Below are positions 43,833 to 53,895 of a stretch of DNA of 64,000 nt, piece after piece (the first letter of the stretch is position 1; each line of letters starts with the position of its first letter). The position numbers and the translations under genes were made by a program. Origin of the DNA: Pseudomonas sp. R84. GTDB lineage: Bacteria > Pseudomonadota > Gammaproteobacteria > Pseudomonadales > Pseudomonadaceae. The notes under the pieces are model-generated. The model saw only the letters and a program-made list of their open reading frames with translations. It had not been told where the DNA came from and made no database searches. Where the stretch lies: the NCBI RefSeq assembly GCF_009834515.1, contig NZ_CP019426.1, positions 6,403,501 to 6,467,500 of the forward strand. The letters are read 5' to 3'.

Positions 43833-44333
43833 TCAGTCATCCGCCTTGGCGAGCACTTGATTGGTGTTACGGATGCCGGTCTGGTCCAAAGTCAGATCGA
43901 CTTCGGTGACTTCCAGCGGAGTGATCTGAACGGTGTGGCGCCATTGAGTGTCCGGCAAGTCGCGGTAAGCGGCGAGAACGCCGACATAAAGGCTGCCCTC
44001 TTCCACCTTGAGCTTCATCTCCACGGTTTCACCCGGGCGCAGTTCGAGTTCTTCGCTGGCCACCAGATCCGGATTGAGGGATTCCTTGGCGCGTTCGTAC
44101 AGGCTGAAGAAGTCAGCGTTCTCGAAAGTCACCGGGTGCTTGAGTTCGAACAGGCGCACGACGATCGGCGACGGCCGACCGTTGAGGTCCGGGTTGAGCT
44201 GATCGCTGCCGGTCAGCTTCAGGTTGATCTTGGTCACTTTCGAGTACGGCGACAGCGACGAGCAACCGGCGAGCAGCACCAGCACGGTGAGCGCAGTCAG
44301 CGTCTTGAAAAAAGCGGTCGAGCGGCGAGACAT
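43833..44333 (-). CDS. tssJ: T6SS outer-membrane lipoprotein TssJ
   Basis: 166 residues from the ATG at 44333, the one best placed behind AAGGA; ATGs at 44339 and 44342 are alternatives overlapping the tagH stop. The lipobox is LLAGC in the N-terminal hydrophobic region (TLTVLVLLAGCSSLS). The mature beta-sandwich has the usual RPSPIVVRLFELKHP segment. It anchors TssM to the outer membrane. Confidence 0.9.
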   Translation of the reverse strand: MSRRSTAFFKTLTALTVLVLLAGCSSLSPYSKVTKINLKLTGSDQLNPDLNGRPSPIVVRLFELKHPVTFENADFFSLYERAKESLNPDLVASEELELRPGETVEMKLKVEEGSLYVGVLAAYRDLPDTQWRHTVQITPLEVTEVDLTLDQTGIRNTNQVLAKADD

Positions 44334-44338
44334 GCGCA

Positions 44339-45535
44339 TCATCCTTGGTGGTCGGTGTGGAGGGTGGAGATCAGGCGGATCTGTTCTTCGTAAGCCTGGG
44401 CAAAGTCGCGGGCCAGCAGGCGCTCGCTCCAGTCATCGTCCTGACGCAGCGCCTGGTGATAGCGGCCAAACGCTCTCCAGCGCCCGCCCGATGTCGCGAT
44501 CAACGGCTTGTTGTCGCGCTCGAAACGCAGGGTCAGTTGCTCCGGCGAGAAGTGCTCCAGCGTGCCGCGTACGGCGGCGCGGCTGGCGGTCAGCAGTGCG
44601 ACTTGATGCGCCTGCAGATCGCGGAACGCACGGGAGATCGCTTGCTCGGCCGGCAGATGGCCGGGCTTGCTTGGCTGCAACAGAATCTGCAGGGCTTCGC
44701 TCGGATCGACGGCGAATTTCAGCGGATTCTTGTTGGTGCCTTGCACGGTGGTCTGGGCCAGACGCAATTCGTTTTTCAGCTCCGAGCGGGTGCGCAGGCT
44801 CTGCTGCAATCCGCCGATGCTTTGGCGCAGCAAGCGCGCCGCGTTCAACGCCAGGGCTTCGCGTTCGTCGTGGCTGAGACCTTTGACGTCGACACCCAGC
44901 GCCGCACCGAAATGATCCCAGAAACCTTCGCTCTGGCGCTCGACGGCTTTCGGTGCCGGAGCGGGCTCAGGTTCGACCGGAGCGGCAATCAGCTCCGGCA
45001 CCATCAGGCTTTCCATGTCGATACGTGCGTAGTCGGCACGCTGACGGGAATCCTCAGGCTTGGTGTTCGGCGCCAGCAGTTCGTCGATTTCCGAGTACAC
45101 ACGCTCTTGTTGCTCGAGAGCATTGAGCGGGTCGAGATCGAGGAAAGCATCATCGGGAATGATGCTGCCAGCGGCGCGTGGGCGGCCGACTTCACCGTCG
45201 AAGGTCGCCGGGTCGCGTACCAGGCGCGCGCGAATCTCGAAGTCGCCCAGCACGTAGGTGCTGCCGTGTTCGATGCGCACCGGTTCGCCTTTGTGCAGAC
45301 GCGCGCCGCTCTCGCCGTCCTGGACACCGTTGCTGCTGGTGTCGGTGAGGAAGAACGTGCCCTCGCGGTAGCTGACAATCGCGTGGTGATTGGACAGGTG
45401 ACGCTTGCGGTCAGGGATGATCCAGTCGCAGTCCTCGCCCCGCCCGATCACGCCGCCGGCCTGTTTAAAGGTCTTCTGGCACAACTCCGTGGGCACGAAC
45501 TGCTTGGTGTTCAGCATTTCGAAAACCAATTCCAT
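44339..45535 (-). CDS. tagH: T6SS FHA-domain protein TagH
   Basis: 398 residues. The N-terminal FHA domain (about 28-98) contains the phosphothreonine-binding GRGEDCDWIIPDRKRHLSNH and TDTSSNGV motifs. A linker follows, then the conserved C-terminal T6SS region (about 205-390, GFWDHFGAALGVDVKGLSHD). It is the expected phosphorylation target and switch controlled by PpkA/PppA. Confidence 0.92.
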   Translation of the reverse strand: MELVFEMLNTKQFVPTELCQKTFKQAGGVIGRGEDCDWIIPDRKRHLSNHHAIVSYREGTFFLTDTSSNGVQDGESGARLHKGEPVRIEHGSTYVLGDFEIRARLVRDPATFDGEVGRPRAAGSIIPDDAFLDLDPLNALEQQERVYSEIDELLAPNTKPEDSRQRADYARIDMESLMVPELIAAPVEPEPAPAPKAVERQSEGFWDHFGAALGVDVKGLSHDEREALALNAARLLRQSIGGLQQSLRTRSELKNELRLAQTTVQGTNKNPLKFAVDPSEALQILLQPSKPGHLPAEQAISRAFRDLQAHQVALLTASRAAVRGTLEHFSPEQLTLRFERDNKPLIATSGGRWRAFGRYHQALRQDDDWSERLLARDFAQAYEEQIRLISTLHTDHQG

Positions 45536-45553
45536 GTTTGATGCTCCTTGCGG

Positions 45554-45694
45554 TCACTTGCCGCGATTGACCGCTTGCGGATCACCCAACGGGCGATAGT
45601 CGTTGTCGTTGAATTTGTAATTGCCGCTACAGCCGCCAAGGCCGCATAGAACGACGAGGGTCAGCAGGACAGCGTGCCAGTGACGAACAGACAT
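45554..45694 (-). CDS. Small T6SS-cluster lipoprotein (46 residues)
   Basis: MSVRHWHAVLLTLVVLCGLG is followed by a lipobox Cys at residue 22 (GLGGC), then SGNYKFNDNDYRPLGDPQAV and a short tail. The frame fits a ribosome site GGAG upstream of the ATG at 45694. It sits between the sigma-54 activator and tagH, where short lipoproteins are often found in H2-like clusters. Probably membrane-anchored; role unknown. Confidence 0.7.
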   Translation of the reverse strand: MSVRHWHAVLLTLVVLCGLGGCSGNYKFNDNDYRPLGDPQAVNRGK

Positions 45695-45787
45695 CAGAGG
45701 GTCTCCAGGTGTAGACAAAGCACAAAGCGCCGACCCTTGCGGGCGGCGCTGAAAATGGTTTTTGCGAGGATTTCGATGACGTTTTGC

Positions 45788-47308
45788 CTACCCATCGAAA
45801 TCTCCCAGATTGATGTTCAGACGGCCGAGCCGATATAGCAGCGTGCGTCGCGGCAGACCCAGTTCGCGGGCGGCGAGGGTCTGGTTGCCGTCGTTTTTGC
45901 GCAGGCAATCGAGCAATAACGTGCGTTCGACCTGCTCGAGGCGTTCACGCAAATTCAAGTGGCTGTTGTCTTCCGGCATTGCCTCCATGCGCAGGGAGAA
46001 ATGCTCGGCGAGCAACTCGCCGCCTTCGCACAACAGCACCGCACGTTCGACCAATGCCTTGAGTTCACGCACGTTGCCGGGGAAGTTGTAGCCGGACAGG
46101 TGTTCCAGCGCGGCACTCGACCAGCGCACCGGATCGCGTTGCAAATACGTGCAGGTCTTCTCGGCGAAGTGCTGGGCCAGTTCGAGGATGTCGCCTTCAC
46201 GCTGACGCAGCGCCGGCAGCTCGATCGGGAATTGCGCGAGACGGTAATACAGGTCCTCACGGAATTTGCCCTCGCTGACCAGCGTCGACAGATCGCGGTG
46301 CGTTGCGGCGATGATGCGTACATCGATTTTGTGCGTGTCGTTGGAGCCCAGCGGACGGATCTCGCCTTCCTGCAACACGCGCAAGATCTTCGCCTGCAAC
46401 GACAACGGCATGTCGCCGATCTCGTCGAGCAACAACGTGCCGCCATTGGCCGCATCGAACAGGCCGGCGCGGTCGCGATCGGCACCGGTGAACGCGCCTT
46501 TGCGATAGCCGAACAGCTCGCTTTCCAGAAGATTTTCCGGAACCGCCGCGCAGTTCTGCACGATGAACGCCTGAGAACGACGCGGGCCGCAATCGTGAAT
46601 CGCCCGGGCGACGACTTCCTTGCCGGTGCCGGTTTCACCGCGCAGCAGCACGGTGTACGGGCTGTGCAGGACTTTGCTGATCAGTGAATGGGTCTGGCGC
46701 ATCGCCGCGCTTTTACCGATCAAGCCATAGCCACTGATGCTCGGCACGCTGCGTGCCACCGTGGTCGATTCCGCCAGCGGCTGACGCAGGCGTTGCAACA
46801 AATGCAATTGGCCAAGCACGAACGAGCCGAGCTGGCCGAGGGAATCAGCGAAGCCTTGCAGGTGGGTGCGACGACGGCTGGCGCACAGCAGCAAACCTTC
46901 AACAGCTTTGTGCTGATTGACCAGCGGCACGCACAACAGCGACTGCCACGGCGAGGTCGCCGCCGGCAGAAAACTGGTTTCGTGCAGGCTGCCGCTCAAG
47001 TCGTCGAGGCACACCACGCGGTTCTGGCACAGGGCAAATTGCAGCAGTTGTTCACCGTTGTAATCCGCCGGCAGGCTCGCCGCTTCACGCGGTTGCAAGG
47101 CGCCGTCGAGGCATTCGGCGTTCATCCCCAGGCACGTGTGAGTGGCGTCGAGCAGATACAGCTGCGTCAATTCGCAACCGCTCAACTCGGCCAGACCACG
47201 CACGAAGTCACCCAGCAACGCAGCACCGTCCGCCGCCCGCGACAGACTGGCGAACTGCGCCAGCAACGCTTCGGCATAGACCAGTGGCTGCGGCACCTGA
47301 GTGAACAT
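45788..47308 (-). CDS. Sigma-54-dependent activator of the T6SS cluster (Sfa type)
   Basis: 506 residues from the ATG at 47308 (GAGG eight bases upstream; a GTG nine bases earlier is the alternative). It has an N-terminal GAF-like sensor (about 10-170), an AAA+ domain with Walker A GETGTGKE and the sigma-54 contact loop GAFTGA ([20 protein letters not shown]), and a C-terminal Fis-type helix-turn-helix ([20 protein letters not shown]). It matches the Sfa2-type regulator of H2-T6SS and probably activates hcp or late genes, which are not in this window. Confidence 0.9.
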   Translation of the reverse strand: MFTQVPQPLVYAEALLAQFASLSRAADGAALLGDFVRGLAELSGCELTQLYLLDATHTCLGMNAECLDGALQPREAASLPADYNGEQLLQFALCQNRVVCLDDLSGSLHETSFLPAATSPWQSLLCVPLVNQHKAVEGLLLCASRRRTHLQGFADSLGQLGSFVLGQLHLLQRLRQPLAESTTVARSVPSISGYGLIGKSAAMRQTHSLISKVLHSPYTVLLRGETGTGKEVVARAIHDCGPRRSQAFIVQNCAAVPENLLESELFGYRKGAFTGADRDRAGLFDAANGGTLLLDEIGDMPLSLQAKILRVLQEGEIRPLGSNDTHKIDVRIIAATHRDLSTLVSEGKFREDLYYRLAQFPIELPALRQREGDILELAQHFAEKTCTYLQRDPVRWSSAALEHLSGYNFPGNVRELKALVERAVLLCEGGELLAEHFSLRMEAMPEDNSHLNLRERLEQVERTLLLDCLRKNDGNQTLAARELGLPRRTLLYRLGRLNINLGDFDG

Positions 47309-47318
47309 CACACCCACC

Positions 47319-49976
47319 TCAGGCGAACTCGCACGTCACGCTGGCATCACCGTCGAGCGTGGCATGCACACGCTTGAGGCTTTCGCCGGTGGCCATGGCG
47401 TCGAGCAGACGATCCGCCACCAGCGGCAGCACGTGCTGATCGAGCAGATGGTCGATCAGGCGCGCGCCGCTGTCGCTTTGCGTGCAGCGCTCGGAAAGGT
47501 GATCGACGAGATTCTGGCACCAGCTGAAATCCAGCTGACGACGATTCAGGCGCTCGCCGAGACGACCGAGTTTGATCTCGATCAGCTCGCGCAATACCGG
47601 GCCGCCGACCGGGTAGTAAGGCACCACTTTCATCCGCGCCAGCAGCGCCGGTTTGAAGTGCTTGCTCAGCACCGGGCGAATGGTTTCTTCGAGGACTTCG
47701 GCAGTCGGACGTGCGCCGTTTTCGCAGAGGTCGCTGATCTTGTCGCTACCGAGGTTCGAGGTCATCAGGATCAACGTGTTGCGGAAGTCGATCTCGCGAC
47801 CTTCGCCGTCGTTGGCCACGCCTTTGTCGAAGATTTGGTAGAACAGGTTAAGCACGTCCGGGTCAGCCTTTTCGACTTCATCGAGCAGCACTACCGAGTA
47901 CGGTTTCTGGCGTACGGCTTCGGTGAGCATGCCGCCCTCGCCGTAACCGACGTAGCCTGGTGGTGCGCCGATCAGGCGGGAGACGGTGTGCTTCTCCTGG
48001 AACTCGGACATGTTGATGGTGGTGATGAAACGATCACCGCCGTACAGCAAGTCAGCCAGGGCCAGCGCGGTTTCGGTTTTACCGACGCCGCTCGGGCCGA
48101 CCAGCAGGAATACGCCGACTGGCGCATCAGGTTTGTTCAGGCCGGCAGCGGTCGCACGCATCGAGCGATCCAGGGCGTGCACGGCTTGTTCCTGACCACG
48201 GATGCGCGTGCGCAGGTCAGTGGCGAAACTGGCGACTTTGGCGTTGTGCTCGCGGGCCAGTTGCGCCAATGGCACGCCGGTCCAGGCGCTGATGACTTCG
48301 GCGACCAGACGCGGGCACACTTCGAAGCTGACCAGACGCTCCTTGACCTGTGCGGCGGTCAGGGCGCTGTGGGTTTCGTTGAGCTGGGCTTCCAGCGCTT
48401 CGACGCTCTGGCCTTCTTCGACTTCGGCGGCAACGGTTTCGATCACAGTGCCTTCGGCGTCTTCCTCAACGGTCACCACAGGCTCGACGGCTGCGGCTTC
48501 GCGGGCCTTGGCCAGTTGCTGACGCAGTTCCAGCAGGCGCTCGGCCAGTTGCTTCTGTTCAGTCCACAGGGTTTCCAGCGCGACCATTTCAGTTTCGGCT
48601 TCGTCCAAACGCGCTTCCAGTGCCTCCAGCGCTTCATGGTCGATCAGCAGACCAGCCTCGGCATCGCGACGCAGCGCCTGACGCTGACGGCCACCTTCAG
48701 CCAGTTCGCCACGCAGGCGCTCAAGACTTTCCGGGGCGGCGGCGAGGCTGATGCGTACGCGGGCGCACGCGGTGTCGAGAACGTCGACGGCTTTGTCCGG
48801 CAGTTGCCGACCGGCCAGATAACGTGCGGACAGTTCAGCCGCCGAGACCACCGCGTCATCACGCAGGTAGATGCCGTGGCTCTTCTCGTAAACCTGGGCC
48901 AGACCTCGGAGGATGGTCACCGCTTCGCTGACGGTCGGTTCGTGCAGTTGCACTGGTTGGAAACGACGGGCCAAGGCCGGGTCTTTCTCGAAGTATTTCT
49001 TGTACTCAGCCCAGGTGGTTGCAGCGATGGTGCGCAATTCGCCACGGGCCAGCGCCGGTTTCAGCAGGTTGGCCGCGTCGGAACCGCCGGCATTGCCGCC
49101 CGCGCCGATCAGGGTGTGGGCTTCGTCGATGAACAGAATGATCGGTTTTGGCGAGGCTTTGACTTCGTCGATCACGCCTTTGAGACGACGTTCGAATTCA
49201 CCTTTGACGCTGGCGCCGGCCTGCAAAAGGCCCATGTCCAGCGACAGCAGTTCAACGCCTTTGAGCACTTGCGGCACTTCACCGGCAGCAATGCGCGAAG
49301 CTAGGCCTTCGACGATGGCGGTCTTACCGACACCGGCCTCACCGACGACGATCGGGTTGTTCTTGCGACGACGGGCGAGGATGTCGACCATCTGCCGAAT
49401 CGCGCCGTCACGGCACAGCACCGGGTCGAGTTTGCCGTCGCGGGCCTGCTGGGTCAGGTTGTGGGTGAAGCGCTGCAACAGCGATTCGCCCTGGGCGGCG
49501 GGTTTGCCATTGGCCGCCGGTTGCTCTTTTTGCGACAGAGCAAATTCCTTCAGGCGATCGATGTTCAGCTTGGCGAGCAGCGGCTGATAACGGCTGCCGG
49601 CGTAACGCATCGGATTGCGCAGCAGGGCGAGGATCAGCGCGGCGTCTTCGACCTGGGTCTGGCCCAGTTCGAGGTTGGCCACCAGCAGCGCATCTTGCAG
49701 CCACTGCACCAGTTCCGGGGCGAACACCGGATTACGCGAAGCGCTGTGCTCGACGCGCGATTGCAGCGCGGCGCTGAGTTCGCCGGCGTCGACGTCTGCA
49801 TCCTGCAGTGCGCGCGACAACAAGCCGTTCGGACGCTCGAGCAGACCGAGCATCAAATCTTCGACGAGGATCTTGCTGCCGCCACGGGCCACGCAACGCT
49901 CGGCCGAACGCTCCAGATCACGACGGGTTTCGGCGTCCAGCGCCTGGATGAGTTGTTGCAGGTCTACGTTGATCAT
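47319..49976 (-). CDS. tssH: T6SS sheath disassembly ATPase TssH (ClpV)
   Basis: 885 residues. Two AAA+ modules are present: the first Walker A is GEAGVGKTA with Walker B followed by IDEAHTLIGAGG, the second is GPSGVGKTE with a later sensor region. The N-terminal domain binds the contracted TssC sheath, and the middle domain is a coiled coil. It recycles contracted TssB/TssC. 11 bases after tssG, 10 before the activator gene. Confidence 0.95.
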   Translation of the reverse strand: MINVDLQQLIQALDAETRRDLERSAERCVARGGSKILVEDLMLGLLERPNGLLSRALQDADVDAGELSAALQSRVEHSASRNPVFAPELVQWLQDALLVANLELGQTQVEDAALILALLRNPMRYAGSRYQPLLAKLNIDRLKEFALSQKEQPAANGKPAAQGESLLQRFTHNLTQQARDGKLDPVLCRDGAIRQMVDILARRRKNNPIVVGEAGVGKTAIVEGLASRIAAGEVPQVLKGVELLSLDMGLLQAGASVKGEFERRLKGVIDEVKASPKPIILFIDEAHTLIGAGGNAGGSDAANLLKPALARGELRTIAATTWAEYKKYFEKDPALARRFQPVQLHEPTVSEAVTILRGLAQVYEKSHGIYLRDDAVVSAAELSARYLAGRQLPDKAVDVLDTACARVRISLAAAPESLERLRGELAEGGRQRQALRRDAEAGLLIDHEALEALEARLDEAETEMVALETLWTEQKQLAERLLELRQQLAKAREAAAVEPVVTVEEDAEGTVIETVAAEVEEGQSVEALEAQLNETHSALTAAQVKERLVSFEVCPRLVAEVISAWTGVPLAQLAREHNAKVASFATDLRTRIRGQEQAVHALDRSMRATAAGLNKPDAPVGVFLLVGPSGVGKTETALALADLLYGGDRFITTINMSEFQEKHTVSRLIGAPPGYVGYGEGGMLTEAVRQKPYSVVLLDEVEKADPDVLNLFYQIFDKGVANDGEGREIDFRNTLILMTSNLGSDKISDLCENGARPTAEVLEETIRPVLSKHFKPALLARMKVVPYYPVGGPVLRELIEIKLGRLGERLNRRQLDFSWCQNLVDHLSERCTQSDSGARLIDHLLDQHVLPLVADRLLDAMATGESLKRVHATLDGDASVTCEFA

Positions 49977-49987
49977 GGCTCACGTCC

Positions 49988-50995
49988 TTAATGAATTTTG
50001 CTGCCCAGGGTCACCACGCCGTCCGCTTTTTCGCGGCCCAGCCAACTGGTCCAACCGAGGCGACAGGCGTTCTGCTCACCGATGCGCAGTTCGCGGATTT
50101 CTTCCTGGCGCAACACCAGGCGGATGTCGTAATCGAGCGGGTCACGCAAGGTGAACCGCACCAGCGCGCAGAGCGGCTGGTAACCGAAACCGATCGGCAG
50201 GAATTCATGGAATCGCTGCCAGTCGAGTTCGGTGATGTGAATGCGGAATTTGCCGCTGCGGTCGCGCACGTGTTCACCGAGCACAAGGTCTTCACCGAGC
50301 AGGCTGTTGGCACGACCCAAACGATTGCGCTGCTCTTCGAGAATTTCTACGCGGCGCTCGATGCACTGCTCGATGACCAGGTCTTCGTGCTTGAAGTAGT
50401 AACGCAGCACGGCTTCGATCAGCGCCGCCGAGTGCGCGCGCAAGCTGAGCAGGCCGAGGTACGGCAGCAGGCGCTTCCAGTTGAGTTCCTTGGCCTTGCG
50501 GATCTCGTCGCCGCCGAGACCGATCAGCGCAAACAGCTGCGCCGAAAACGGGTCGAGCGCGCCGCTCTGGAAACTTGCGCGATAGCGATACTTGCGCCAG
50601 ATCGGCAGCATCAGCCGTTGCAGGCGATGGTGGAACAGGTCGAGGAAGTTGCGCGTCGGGTTGCCGTCCTCGCTGTCGCCCAAGGCTTGTTCGCCGTAGA
50701 ACGCCGGCAACGGCGAGCCCGAGCCGACCAGGCCGATCAGGTTGAAACGCACGCGCGCGCGCATCTGCCCATGCTCTTCGAAGAACTCGACGCGATCGAC
50801 GTCGCTGCGCGGAAAGCCCAGGCTCGGGTTGGCCTGGAACTCCACATGGTCGTACAGATCGTCTTCGCTCAGGTGCGGGTGTGCCTCGCGCAGCCGGTCG
50901 ATCACCAGCAGCACGGCCTGAAACAGCGAGTACTCGCGTATTACCTTGGTCAGCCCGCTTAAAGCAGGGGCTGCAGGCCCATACGTGGTGTCCAT
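49988..50995 (-). CDS. tssG: T6SS baseplate protein TssG
   Basis: 335 residues, beginning MDTTYGPAAPALSGLTKVIR. The family segments LGFPRSDVDRVEF and GLVGSGSPLPAFYGE are present. It starts inside the end of tssF (37-base overlap), the usual coupling. It forms the TssF2-G wedge of the baseplate. Confidence 0.93.
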   Translation of the reverse strand: MDTTYGPAAPALSGLTKVIREYSLFQAVLLVIDRLREAHPHLSEDDLYDHVEFQANPSLGFPRSDVDRVEFFEEHGQMRARVRFNLIGLVGSGSPLPAFYGEQALGDSEDGNPTRNFLDLFHHRLQRLMLPIWRKYRYRASFQSGALDPFSAQLFALIGLGGDEIRKAKELNWKRLLPYLGLLSLRAHSAALIEAVLRYYFKHEDLVIEQCIERRVEILEEQRNRLGRANSLLGEDLVLGEHVRDRSGKFRIHITELDWQRFHEFLPIGFGYQPLCALVRFTLRDPLDYDIRLVLRQEEIRELRIGEQNACRLGWTSWLGREKADGVVTLGSKIH

Positions 50996-52746
50996 TGGTA
51001 CACCTCTCCCTGTGTGCTTTTTACGCGCAGCTCATGGAATGAATTGAGACTGGCGTAAAGCGCGAAAAACTCGTTAAGAACCGAAGCGAAAACGAACAGG
51101 TCGCCTTCGCCGATATACCCTTCCGGGTCGATGGTCAGTTCGGTGCGCAAACCGCGCACCGGCAACCCACGGTGCAAGCGGTCAACGTGGTGATGCTTGA
51201 TGTGCTTGAGGCCGCCGAGCAGGCGTTTGCTGACCTTCTCCGCGTGCTGGTCGTAGTAGCGCGGCAGGTCGTAGGTTTCGAGAATCACCTTCAACGCATT
51301 GACGTCGGCCAGCGACAGATAGTTAAGCGACATGTTGCTGATCAGCTTCCACAGGAAGTCACGGTTCAGCGGTGGCGCGAAACTGGAAGTGGCCGGGGTG
51401 ATGTTGCGGAAACTGAGGAACTCCGGCGTCTCTTCGCAGGCCATGCAGATGTCGCCAAGCTTGAGCTTGCGCGGCAGGTTCTGGTTGGTGCAGATCAGCT
51501 CGATCGACAGGGTTTCGTGGGCTTCGGTGTGGCGGATGCCGAAGCTCAGATAGGTGTCGAGACCGTCGTGCAGCAAGGACGAACGCTGGCGGATGCTGTA
51601 ATGCGGACGGCTGTTGGGCACGTCGAAACTCGGGTCGTGTTCGAAGGATTCGAACGGCACGTATTCCTGATAACCGAGACCGCCGGGCTTCCAGCCGGTC
51701 ACGGTTTCCACCGAGAACACGCCGCAGTTTTCCAGATCGTATTCCGCTGGGAGCAACAGGTATTCATCCTGTTTGCCGTCGAGGCGAATCGGCAAAGCAT
51801 CGTGGGCGAACAGGTTGGCAATCGGCGTGCAGAACAGCTTCACATTATCCAGCGTCGGCCGCATGCGCATGATGCCGCTCTTGCGAATGTCGAAGCGCAA
51901 CTCCAGGCCACGCATCTGCTTGAGGGTGTCTTCCGGCAGCGCGTTGATAATGTCCAGACCGTTGACGTCGACGAACAGAAACTTGTCCTGGAAGGCGAAG
52001 TATTCCTGCAGGTAGCGATAGCCACGGAAGGTGTTCAGCGGATACGGGATCAGCGCTTCTTCTTCGGCAAAGCCCACCGGTTTGACTCGATCACCGGGAA
52101 TCTTGAACGCCATCGGCTTGCCGCTGACGCCATCGATCGGTTTGCCGGCACCGTCGAGCGGGATCAGTTCGATGCCTTCGAGGTTGCGCAGCAGGCTCAG
52201 GTAGAGCATCTGGCTGATATAGCGCTCGCCGGCAAAGTGCAGACGCAGTTTGCTCAGTTCCAGCTCACCGAGGTGGCCGTCGGCGCTCATTTCCAGACGC
52301 AGGCTGAGCAGCGAGCCGTCGCCCTTCACCGAGTAGTTCAGTGCGGCCAGATCGAGGGGCAACACTTCGGTCGGATAGCAAGTGCGGAAGCGGCAACGCA
52401 CGTCTTCGATCGGCTTGCTTTCAACCGGCGTATCACGCTCGACGCGCAACGCCGGCCCGGAACGCTTGAGCGGATCGAACTGCAAAATGCTGAACGCCGG
52501 CAGCGGGCGCATGTAGTTCGGCCAGAGCAATTGCATCAACGAATGGCTGAGTTCCGGCAGCTCGTCATCGAGCTTCTGGCGCAGCCGCCCAGTCAGAAAC
52601 GCAAAGCCTTCGAGCAACCGCTCCACGTCCGGATCCCGCCCTGCCTGGCCCAGATACGGCGCCAACGCCGGACTACGCTCGGCGAAACGGCGACCGAGTT
52701 GGCGCAGTGCGGTGAGTTCGCTTTGGTAGTAGTGGTTAAAGGACAC
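50959..52746 (-). CDS. tssF: T6SS baseplate protein TssF
   Basis: 595 residues. The start MSFNHYYQSELTALRQLGRR and the RDPDVERLLEGFAFLTGRL segment are TssF hallmarks. It is the major wedge protein of the baseplate, with TssG, TssE and TssK. It is separated from tssE by the PAAR/DUF6402 cassette in this strain, whereas it usually follows tssE directly. Confidence 0.94.
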   Translation of the reverse strand: MSFNHYYQSELTALRQLGRRFAERSPALAPYLGQAGRDPDVERLLEGFAFLTGRLRQKLDDELPELSHSLMQLLWPNYMRPLPAFSILQFDPLKRSGPALRVERDTPVESKPIEDVRCRFRTCYPTEVLPLDLAALNYSVKGDGSLLSLRLEMSADGHLGELELSKLRLHFAGERYISQMLYLSLLRNLEGIELIPLDGAGKPIDGVSGKPMAFKIPGDRVKPVGFAEEEALIPYPLNTFRGYRYLQEYFAFQDKFLFVDVNGLDIINALPEDTLKQMRGLELRFDIRKSGIMRMRPTLDNVKLFCTPIANLFAHDALPIRLDGKQDEYLLLPAEYDLENCGVFSVETVTGWKPGGLGYQEYVPFESFEHDPSFDVPNSRPHYSIRQRSSLLHDGLDTYLSFGIRHTEAHETLSIELICTNQNLPRKLKLGDICMACEETPEFLSFRNITPATSSFAPPLNRDFLWKLISNMSLNYLSLADVNALKVILETYDLPRYYDQHAEKVSKRLLGGLKHIKHHHVDRLHRGLPVRGLRTELTIDPEGYIGEGDLFVFASVLNEFFALYASLNSFHELRVKSTQGEVYQWTPRMGLQPLL

Positions 52747-52815
52747 GGGTTATCTGCCTGGTAGTGGAACTTATGGAAATACCAACCTGATGATTACGCT
52801 CGATACCTGACCTGA

Positions 52816-53238
52816 TCATTGGATGGCACTCTCAGGCTGGCTCGGCTGGATGCGCCCGACCTTGTTTCGCGATGCCCAACGCAACTCGACAACTTGAGAA
52901 GCGAGGATTGCCAGCAACGTGACGCAACCTTGAGCCACACCATAAAACAAGGCTCTCAGTGGGTTGTCGGGTAGCATCCAAAGCAGGATGAAGCCCACCA
53001 TAAGGCTCAGGATCACCAGCTTGGCGACAAGATTCGGGATCAGCGCAGCTATCAAATTGACACCAAGAAAAATGTAAAACAGCGCGTAGCTGGCCATACC
53101 GATGGCAACTCCACGGGTGGTGAACCCGCCGTTCAGATGCTTGTAGGCATGTACGACTGCATTATTCAAAAACACGTAGGCCACACACCCCACGGCATGG
53201 AAAAACAAGCAACTGGCAAGACGGGTGTAGTTGCTCAT
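52816..53238 (-). CDS. Four-helix membrane protein in the PAAR effector cassette
   Basis: 140 residues from the ATG at 53238, which overlaps the upstream gene by four bases (MSNYTRLASCLFFHAVGCVA). About four hydrophobic helices are visible (about 7-25, 42-60, 63-90, 95-118). Unknown family. It belongs to the effector cassette between tssE and tssF and could be a membrane-embedded immunity protein, together with the two genes before it. Confidence 0.55.
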   Translation of the reverse strand: MSNYTRLASCLFFHAVGCVAYVFLNNAVVHAYKHLNGGFTTRGVAIGMASYALFYIFLGVNLIAALIPNLVAKLVILSLMVGFILLWMLPDNPLRALFYGVAQGCVTLLAILASQVVELRWASRNKVGRIQPSQPESAIQ

Positions 53239-53450
53239 GCTGGTCCCAGATTTCCGTACCACGATCCAAAGCCATGAATAGCTACAACAGCGGCCAAAAC
53301 CGAAAGCGTTAGGGCACGGTGAAGGCGTGAGCGTCGAGCCGCGCGATGCGAAGCTGTCAGTAGCAATACCAAACTCAATATCGCCAGACAGCCAAACAGG
53401 TCACTGTCAGCAACGCCGGCCAGATACCCCTGTAAACTCATTGCATCCAT
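53235..53450 (-). CDS. Small membrane protein in the PAAR effector cassette
   Basis: 71 residues (MDAMSLQGYLAGVADSDLFG) with two hydrophobic helices (about 20-33 and 46-63) and a basic loop HRAARRSRLHR between them. An ATG at 53441 is an alternative start. Unknown family. It overlaps the next gene by four bases, so both are cotranslated and may form a complex in the inner membrane. Confidence 0.5.
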   Translation of the reverse strand: MDAMSLQGYLAGVADSDLFGCLAILSLVLLLTASHRAARRSRLHRALTLSVLAAVVAIHGFGSWYGNLGPA

Positions 53451-53508
53451 GCTTACCGTTCTCCTACTTTCTCAGTTGACGAGGCCAACCTATTTTTGAA
53501 ATCAGGCA

Positions 53509-53895
53509 TTAACGACACTCTGAAACTATCCAACTTTCCCAGCCTTCAGAGCCTGGATAAACAATCATCTCTCCACGAAACTCAGGGGCAATACCGGGAC
53601 TGCCCTCGTCCCGCCAGAGATACCATTCTGATGTTTTTAGCAGATCATCATTTTTTGTATAAACACGATAAAAATACGGACTGCTGAAATACTTGAAAAC
53701 ACGCCCGACCACTACGCCCAAAAAATTGTAATTGGGCACATAGGTTGCGATATAGCAACTACCAGATTCATTCCAGTCAACGTACAGAGGCTTCGCGGCC
53801 TTCGAGCTAAGCACCTTCAAGCTCAAAAGAATCAAAACCGGCACAAGCGCGCACAGTGAAAGAATCAAGACCCAATTTTTAGGTGAAGCTTTCAT
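53509..53895 (-). CDS. Membrane-anchored protein following the DUF6402 effector; likely immunity
   Basis: 128 residues beginning MKASPKNWVLILSLCALVPV, with one N-terminal helix (about 8-28) and a soluble periplasmic remainder containing two Cys (GSCYIA, SECR). It overlaps the DUF6402 gene stop by four bases, the tightest possible coupling, and is AT-rich. It is the best candidate immunity protein for that effector. Family not recognised. Confidence 0.6.
   Translation of the reverse strand: MKASPKNWVLILSLCALVPVLILLSLKVLSSKAAKPLYVDWNESGSCYIATYVPNYNFLGVVVGRVFKYFSSPYFYRVYTKNDDLLKTSEWYLWRDEGSPGIAPEFRGEMIVYPGSEGWESWIVSECR

Noticed and set aside
47301..49304. 667-codon plus-strand frame over tssH
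   Set aside because: Shadow of the AAA+ gene, same reasoning.
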